Assembly (NCBI GenBank): GCA_016777645.1
Contig: JADHRC010000038.1
Location: 1-11,811 of the forward strand
DNA length: 11,811 bases
Direction: 5' to 3'
From: Alphaproteobacteria bacterium
Lineage (GTDB): Bacteria; Pseudomonadota; Alphaproteobacteria; Puniceispirillales; Marisalimonadaceae
Shown: in pieces, positions 8,470-11,811 of the stretch
Numbering within the stretch: the first letter of the stretch is position 1
Layout: every line of letters starts with the position of its first letter
Translations under genes and position numbers: made by a program
Notes under the pieces: model-generated
What the model was told of the DNA's origin: nothing
The model's database searches: none
What the model saw: only the letters and a program-made list of their open reading frames with translations

Positions 8470-8533
8470 TCAAATTGTTTTAAAAAATAATTAAGTTAAT
8501 ATCATTTAAAAAAAGTTATCTATCAAATTGTTT
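8470..8533. repeat. 11-bp direct repeat flanking the mutS/maeB promoter region
   Basis: TCAAATTGTTT occurs at 8470-8480 and again at 8523-8533, with starts 53 bases apart, close to five helical turns. One copy abuts the TATATT candidate -10 of maeB and the other overlaps the TTGAAA element on the mutS side. Paired sites one face apart can be operators, but in DNA this AT-rich an 11-base match may be chance. Confidence 0.45.
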
Positions 8534-8546
8534 ATATTAAATTTTC

Positions 8547-8550
8547 GAGG
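8547..8550 (+). promoter_or_regulatory. Ribosome binding site of maeB
   Basis: GAGG lies 5 bases before the ATG at 8556. An ATG at 8551, between the two, is in another frame and does not lead into the malic enzyme. The site therefore supports 8556 as the start. Confidence 0.6.
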
Positions 8551-8555
8551 ATGGA

Positions 8556-10841
8556 ATGTCTACAAACAAAAATGAGAATACACTGCAATCTAATCTAGAA
8601 ATAGAAGCTTTAGAGTACCATAAAAAAGGCCGACCTGGTAAATTAGAAATTACACCAACAACACCTTTGATTGGTTCACATGACTTATCATTAGCATATT
8701 CTCCAGGTGTAGCAACGCCCTGTCTAGAAATTGAAAAAAATCCAGAGACAATCTACGATTATACATCTAAAGGCAACCTTGTTGCTGTTATTTCTAATGG
8801 AACAGCTGTCTTAGGTTTGGGTAATATAGGTGCCGCAGCATCAAAACCTGTCATGGAAGGTAAGGCTGTTCTGTTTAAAAAATTTGCAGATGTAGATGGA
8901 ATTGATTTAGAAGTTAATACAGAGGATACAGATAAATTTGTGGATGCTGTTTCTTTACTAGAACCAAGCTTTGGTGGAGTTAATTTAGAAGACATCAAAG
9001 CTCCTGACTGTTTCATTATTGAACAAAGATTAAGAGAAACCATGAAAATACCTGTTTTTCATGATGATCAACATGGAACAGCAATTGTTACAGCAGCTGG
9101 AGTGATTAATGCTCTTCATCTTACCAACAGAAATATAAAAGATACAACATTTGTCTGCAATGGAGCTGGTGCCGCTTCAATAGCATGTGTAGAATTATTA
9201 AAAGCGATGGGTGCACAAAGTAAAAATGTCATTTTAGTTGACAGAGAAGGAGTAATATTTACTGGTCGAAAAACTAATATGAATCAATGGAAATCGGGTC
9301 ATACAACTGTCACAAAATCTCGTTCTTTAGAGGATGCCCTGAAGGGTGCTGATGTTTTTCTAGGTCTTTCTGTTCCAGGGTCAGTAAGTAAAGAGATGGT
9401 AAAAAGCATGGCTGAAAAACCTATTATTTTTGCAATGGCAAATCCAATACCTGAGATTATGCCTGAAGAAATCAAAAGTGTAAGATCTGATGCAATTATT
9501 GCCACAGGAAGATCTGACTATCCTAATCAAGTAAATAATGTACTAGGATTTCCTTATATTTTTAGAGGGGCCCTAGATGTTAGAGCCACTACGATTAATG
9601 AAGATATGAAAATTGCTGCAGCAAAGGCAATAGCAAAACTAGCCCGAGAAGATGTGCCAGATGAGGTAAATGCTGCCTATCACGGAGTTCAATTGCATTA
9701 TGGTAATGATTATATTATACCAGCGCCGTTTGATCCAAGACTTATTTCCTTTGTATCTTCAGCCGTGGCAAAAGCTGCTATGGATAGTGGAGTTGCAAAA
9801 AAGCCAATTAAAGACATTGATCTTTATAAAAAAGAGTTAGAAAGGCGAACTAACCCAATAGCTTCTATATTAGAACCTATCAAATCTAGAATAAAAGGAA
9901 AAAAACAAAGAATTGTTTTTGCTGAAGGAGAAGAAGAAAAAACAATAAGAGCTGCCTTATCATTTTATAATTCAGGTTATGGAATACCAATTTTAATTGG
10001 TAGGGAAAATATAGTTAAAGAAACGATGGAAAGAGTAAACTTAGATGGTTTGAACGAATTAATTATTCATAATTCAAGTTTAAGTAAAAACAATAAGAAA
10101 TATATAGATAATCTTTATAAACTTCTTCATAGGAAAGGTCACCTAAGGAGGGACTGTCAAAGACTAATCAACCAAGATAGAAACGTTTTTGCAGCTTCAA
10201 TGGTATCTTGTGGCGATGCAGATGCTATGGTTACAGGGGTAACAAGACCATTCGGAAGATGTTTTGATGATATTACTAAAGTTATTTCTTCTTCTAAAGA
10301 CCAAGGTTTTTTATCAATGTCGATGATGGTATCTAAAGAAAGAACAGTATTCATAGGTGACGTTAATATCCACGATACTCCTAGTGCTGAGCAATTGGCT
10401 AATATTGCAACAGGGATAGCTAACACAGTGCAAAATCTAGGATACAAGCCTCGTGTAGCTTTTCTATCCTTTTCTAATTTTGGAAGCCTTTCTAGACCTA
10501 GTTCTGAAAATTTAAAAGAGGCAGTAAAAATTTTAGATAATAGAAATGTCGATTTTGAATTTGACGGTGAAATGACGCCAGAGGTTGCTTTAGATTATAA
10601 TCTAATTAAAAATAACTACCCATTTTGTAGGCTCTCAGGACCTGCTAATGTTTTAATAATGCCAGGGCTTTTAGCTGCTAATATTTCTTTCAAGTTACTC
10701 CAAAAACTTGGAAATGGTTCTGTTTTAGGCCCATTAATGATTGGCGGAGAAAAACCTTTTCAAATAGTTCAAATGGGATCTTCAGTTTCAGATATTGTTA
10801 CATCAGCTTCTATATCAGCTTATAATTCATTATATACATAA
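8556..10841 (+). CDS. maeB: NADP-dependent malic enzyme with phosphotransacetylase-like domain
   Basis: The enzyme oxidatively decarboxylates malate to pyruvate with reduction of NAD(P), feeding pyruvate and reducing power from C4 acids. The 761-residue product matches the length of the two-domain MaeB type (about 760). Malic enzyme half, residues about 15-425: LSLAYSPGVATPCLEI with catalytic-type Y48; KPVMEGKA with K103; metal-ligand region NLEDIKAPDCF near E145-D146; HDDQHG with D170-D171; dinucleotide-binding NGAGAAS at 202-208 followed by the acidic LVDREG. The C-terminal half from about 435 is phosphotransacetylase-like (RIVFAEGEEEKTIRAA to VLGPLMIGGEKP). In characterised MaeB proteins this half is regulatory, responding to acetyl-CoA, rather than a working Pta. 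The coenzyme is inferred from family, not read from the sequence. It is transcribed away from mutS and ends 8 bases from the stop of the convergent kinase gene. It looks intact. Confidence 0.95.
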   Translation: MSTNKNENTLQSNLEIEALEYHKKGRPGKLEITPTTPLIGSHDLSLAYSPGVATPCLEIEKNPETIYDYTSKGNLVAVISNGTAVLGLGNIGAAASKPVMEGKAVLFKKFADVDGIDLEVNTEDTDKFVDAVSLLEPSFGGVNLEDIKAPDCFIIEQRLRETMKIPVFHDDQHGTAIVTAAGVINALHLTNRNIKDTTFVCNGAGAASIACVELLKAMGAQSKNVILVDREGVIFTGRKTNMNQWKSGHTTVTKSRSLEDALKGADVFLGLSVPGSVSKEMVKSMAEKPIIFAMANPIPEIMPEEIKSVRSDAIIATGRSDYPNQVNNVLGFPYIFRGALDVRATTINEDMKIAAAKAIAKLAREDVPDEVNAAYHGVQLHYGNDYIIPAPFDPRLISFVSSAVAKAAMDSGVAKKPIKDIDLYKKELERRTNPIASILEPIKSRIKGKKQRIVFAEGEEEKTIRAALSFYNSGYGIPILIGRENIVKETMERVNLDGLNELIIHNSSLSKNNKKYIDNLYKLLHRKGHLRRDCQRLINQDRNVFAASMVSCGDADAMVTGVTRPFGRCFDDITKVISSSKDQGFLSMSMMVSKERTVFIGDVNIHDTPSAEQLANIATGIANTVQNLGYKPRVAFLSFSNFGSLSRPSSENLKEAVKILDNRNVDFEFDGEMTPEVALDYNLIKNNYPFCRLSGPANVLIMPGLLAANISFKLLQKLGNGSVLGPLMIGGEKPFQIVQMGSSVSDIVTSASISAYNSLYT

Positions 10842-10849
10842 TAAGATGC

Positions 10850-11811
10850 TTAATTAATAATTTCCTTTAATGATGTCTGAGGTCTGGCTCCATAATAACT
10901 TAAAATTTCTGCAGCAGCTTTACTACCAATAATACCACAATCTTTAATAGACATATTATTTGTAAAACCATATAAAAAACCTGCCGCAAACAAGTCGCCT
11001 GCTCCTGTAGTGTCTACTAATTTTGTTATTTTGATTGGATCAATCTCAAACTTGCTATTATCTTGAAAGACAACAGACCCTTTAGAGCCTAAAGTAATGG
11101 CACCAGCATCTACACTTTGAATGATTTTATTTATACTTTCATCTAATCCATCTTGATAAAGGCTTGTAATCTCCATTTCATTGGCGAAAATAATATCAAC
11201 ATATTCTTTTATAAGATGACTAAAATCATATCTGTGTCTATCAACACAAAATTGATCTGATAAACTTAAGGCAATTTTAGAATTGTTATCTTTGGCTAGG
11301 CGACAGCAATGATATATGGCTTCTTTTGCATGAGATTGATCAAATAAATAACCTTCAATATAGATGCATTGACTTTGTAAAATTTGGGGCTCATTAATAC
11401 AATCTTTGTTAAATTTTACACTTGCTCCTAAAAAAGTATTCATAGTTCGTTCTGCATCAGGTGTTACTAATATTATGCTCTTAGATGTTTTGTCTGAGGT
11501 GTTAGAAAAGAATTTTTCAAAACAAACCCCTGAATCATTAATATTTTTGGAAAATAAATCTCCATACTTGTCATTACCTATCTGTCCTATAAAATTTGCT
11601 TTACCTCCCAAAGACTTATACCCGACCGCAGTATTTGCGGCGCTGCCTCCAGAAATTATAGTTGGGTTTTTAATTTTATTTAAAAGCTTTCTGACTCTCT
11701 CTTCATCAATAAGTTGCATGCAACCCTTTTCTATTTCAAAATAATTTAAGGTTTTATCTGTAACTTTACAGATAATATCAACTATAGCGTTCCCTATAAA
11801 TGTAATTGCAT
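10850..11811 (-). CDS. Adenosine kinase, PfkB/ribokinase family (runs off right edge)
   Basis: This sugar-kinase-fold enzyme most likely phosphorylates adenosine to AMP with ATP, a purine salvage step in the cytoplasm. 319 complete codons are visible. The internal ATG at 11719 is not the start: the frame stays open for 30 more codons to the window edge and encodes TFIGNAIVDII, the usual N-terminal strand of the family, then EKGCMQLIDEE. Probably only about 10 residues are missing. Other motifs are ISGGSAANTAVG (nucleoside-binding double glycine), FIGQIGNDKYG, PDAERTMNTFLGA, typical of alphaproteobacterial adenosine kinases, and the PfkB signature DTTGAGDLFAAGF, whose catalytic aspartate codon is 10994-10996. 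The gene converges on maeB with an 8-base gap, and no terminator hairpin is visible there. Another nucleoside or sugar substrate cannot be excluded, but the motif set favours adenosine. Confidence 0.88.
   Translation of the reverse strand, partial: AITFIGNAIVDIICKVTDKTLNYFEIEKGCMQLIDEERVRKLLNKIKNPTIISGGSAANTAVGYKSLGGKANFIGQIGNDKYGDLFSKNINDSGVCFEKFFSNTSDKTSKSIILVTPDAERTMNTFLGASVKFNKDCINEPQILQSQCIYIEGYLFDQSHAKEAIYHCCRLAKDNNSKIALSLSDQFCVDRHRYDFSHLIKEYVDIIFANEMEITSLYQDGLDESINKIIQSVDAGAITLGSKGSVVFQDNSKFEIDPIKITKLVDTTGAGDLFAAGFLYGFTNNMSIKDCGIIGSKAAAEILSYYGARPQTSLKEIIN

Larger units (their letters stand above)
8438..8555. promoter_or_regulatory. Divergent intergenic region between mutS and maeB
   Basis: These 118 bases must hold the promoters for maeB on the plus strand and, most likely, for the mutS-led series on the minus strand. 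The sequence is extremely AT-rich. TATATT at 8533-8538 is a possible -10 box for maeB, but no -35 box sits at proper spacing. TTGAAA on the minus strand (8473-8468) resembles a -35 for mutS, but no good -10 is spaced from it. An 11-base direct repeat and a short ATTAA-G-TTAAT palindrome (8490-8500) are the only other patterns. The existence of promoters is inferred from gene layout; exact positions are not supported. Confidence 0.5.

Noticed and set aside
10144..10151. Perfect 8-base Shine-Dalgarno match TAAGGAGG inside maeB
   Set aside because: No start codon lies at usable distance downstream, and the bases encode the family-conserved LRRDCQ stretch. An internal start is not supported; at most it could cause a ribosome pause.
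10157..10447. Open minus-strand frame of 96 codons opposite the maeB phosphotransacetylase-like half
   Set aside because: It lies wholly inside a clearly conserved coding region, has no recognisable domain and no ribosome binding site I can support. It is a shadow frame. The same applies to the other frames antisense to trpS, murJ, glnD, mutS, maeB and the kinase gene, including the 112-codon plus-strand frame at 11406-11744.
11754..11775. 10-bp inverted repeat (TTATCTGTAA, 2-base centre) near the 5' end of the adenosine kinase gene
   Set aside because: It could be an mRNA hairpin or operator, but similar repeats occur at 1427-1448 (10 bp), 3879-3900 (9 bp), 2366-2384 (9 bp), 8164-8181 (8 bp) and 9041-9063 (8 bp). 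My rough estimate is that several of this size are expected by chance at this base composition.
1..11811. Search for a mobile element, defence system, CRISPR array, toxin-antitoxin pair, tRNA or other undescribed system
   Set aside because: Every gene is a recognised core gene with intact motifs, no spacer exceeds 118 bases, and no repeats in array form, transposase, integrase or tRNA-like folds were found. I see no basis for claiming a novel system.

Overview
The window looks like ordinary chromosomal housekeeping DNA from an AT-rich alphaproteobacterium with a streamlined genome. Protein motifs support the alphaproteobacterial placement: the MaeB C-terminal half carries a CQRLINQDRN stretch that I recall from alphaproteobacterial MaeB, and the gene order Nfu, trpS, murJ, glnD, mutS with a divergent maeB is one I recall from alphaproteobacteria. 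The DNA is strongly AT-rich by eye. Only about 200 of 11,811 bases lie outside genes, roughly 98% coding, which suggests a compact, possibly marine free-living, lineage. All stops seen are TAA except glnD (TGA), tryptophan is TGG, and nothing suggests a variant genetic code.

Layout. From 8437 leftward to base 1 runs a tight minus-strand gene series: mutS (mismatch recognition), glnD (PII uridylyltransferase), murJ (lipid II flippase), trpS (tryptophanyl-tRNA synthetase) and the N-terminal part of an Nfu/NifU-like iron-sulfur scaffold gene that runs off the left edge. mutS and glnD overlap, glnD/murJ and murJ/trpS are separated by 8 and 6 bases, and only trpS/Nfu has a real gap (61 bases) with a strong ribosome binding site. 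A 118-base divergent intergenic region (8438-8555) separates mutS from maeB, a full-length malic enzyme fused to a phosphotransacetylase-like domain on the plus strand. maeB converges, with 8 bases between stop codons, on a PfkB-family adenosine kinase gene that runs off the right edge. Its reading frame stays open through conserved family residues to the last base, so an internal ATG at 11719 is not its start.

The genes do not form one pathway. They are unrelated core functions (DNA repair, nitrogen sensing, cell wall, translation, Fe-S assembly, C4 carbon metabolism, purine salvage) held together by conserved order and probably co-transcription. No mobile element, tRNA, rRNA, CRISPR array or defence system is visible, and I found no convincing undescribed system. 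The non-gene signals most worth checking are an 18-bp perfect inverted repeat inside glnD (5533-5575) and a terminator-shaped hairpin with a T7 tract lying antisense inside mutS (8108-8135).
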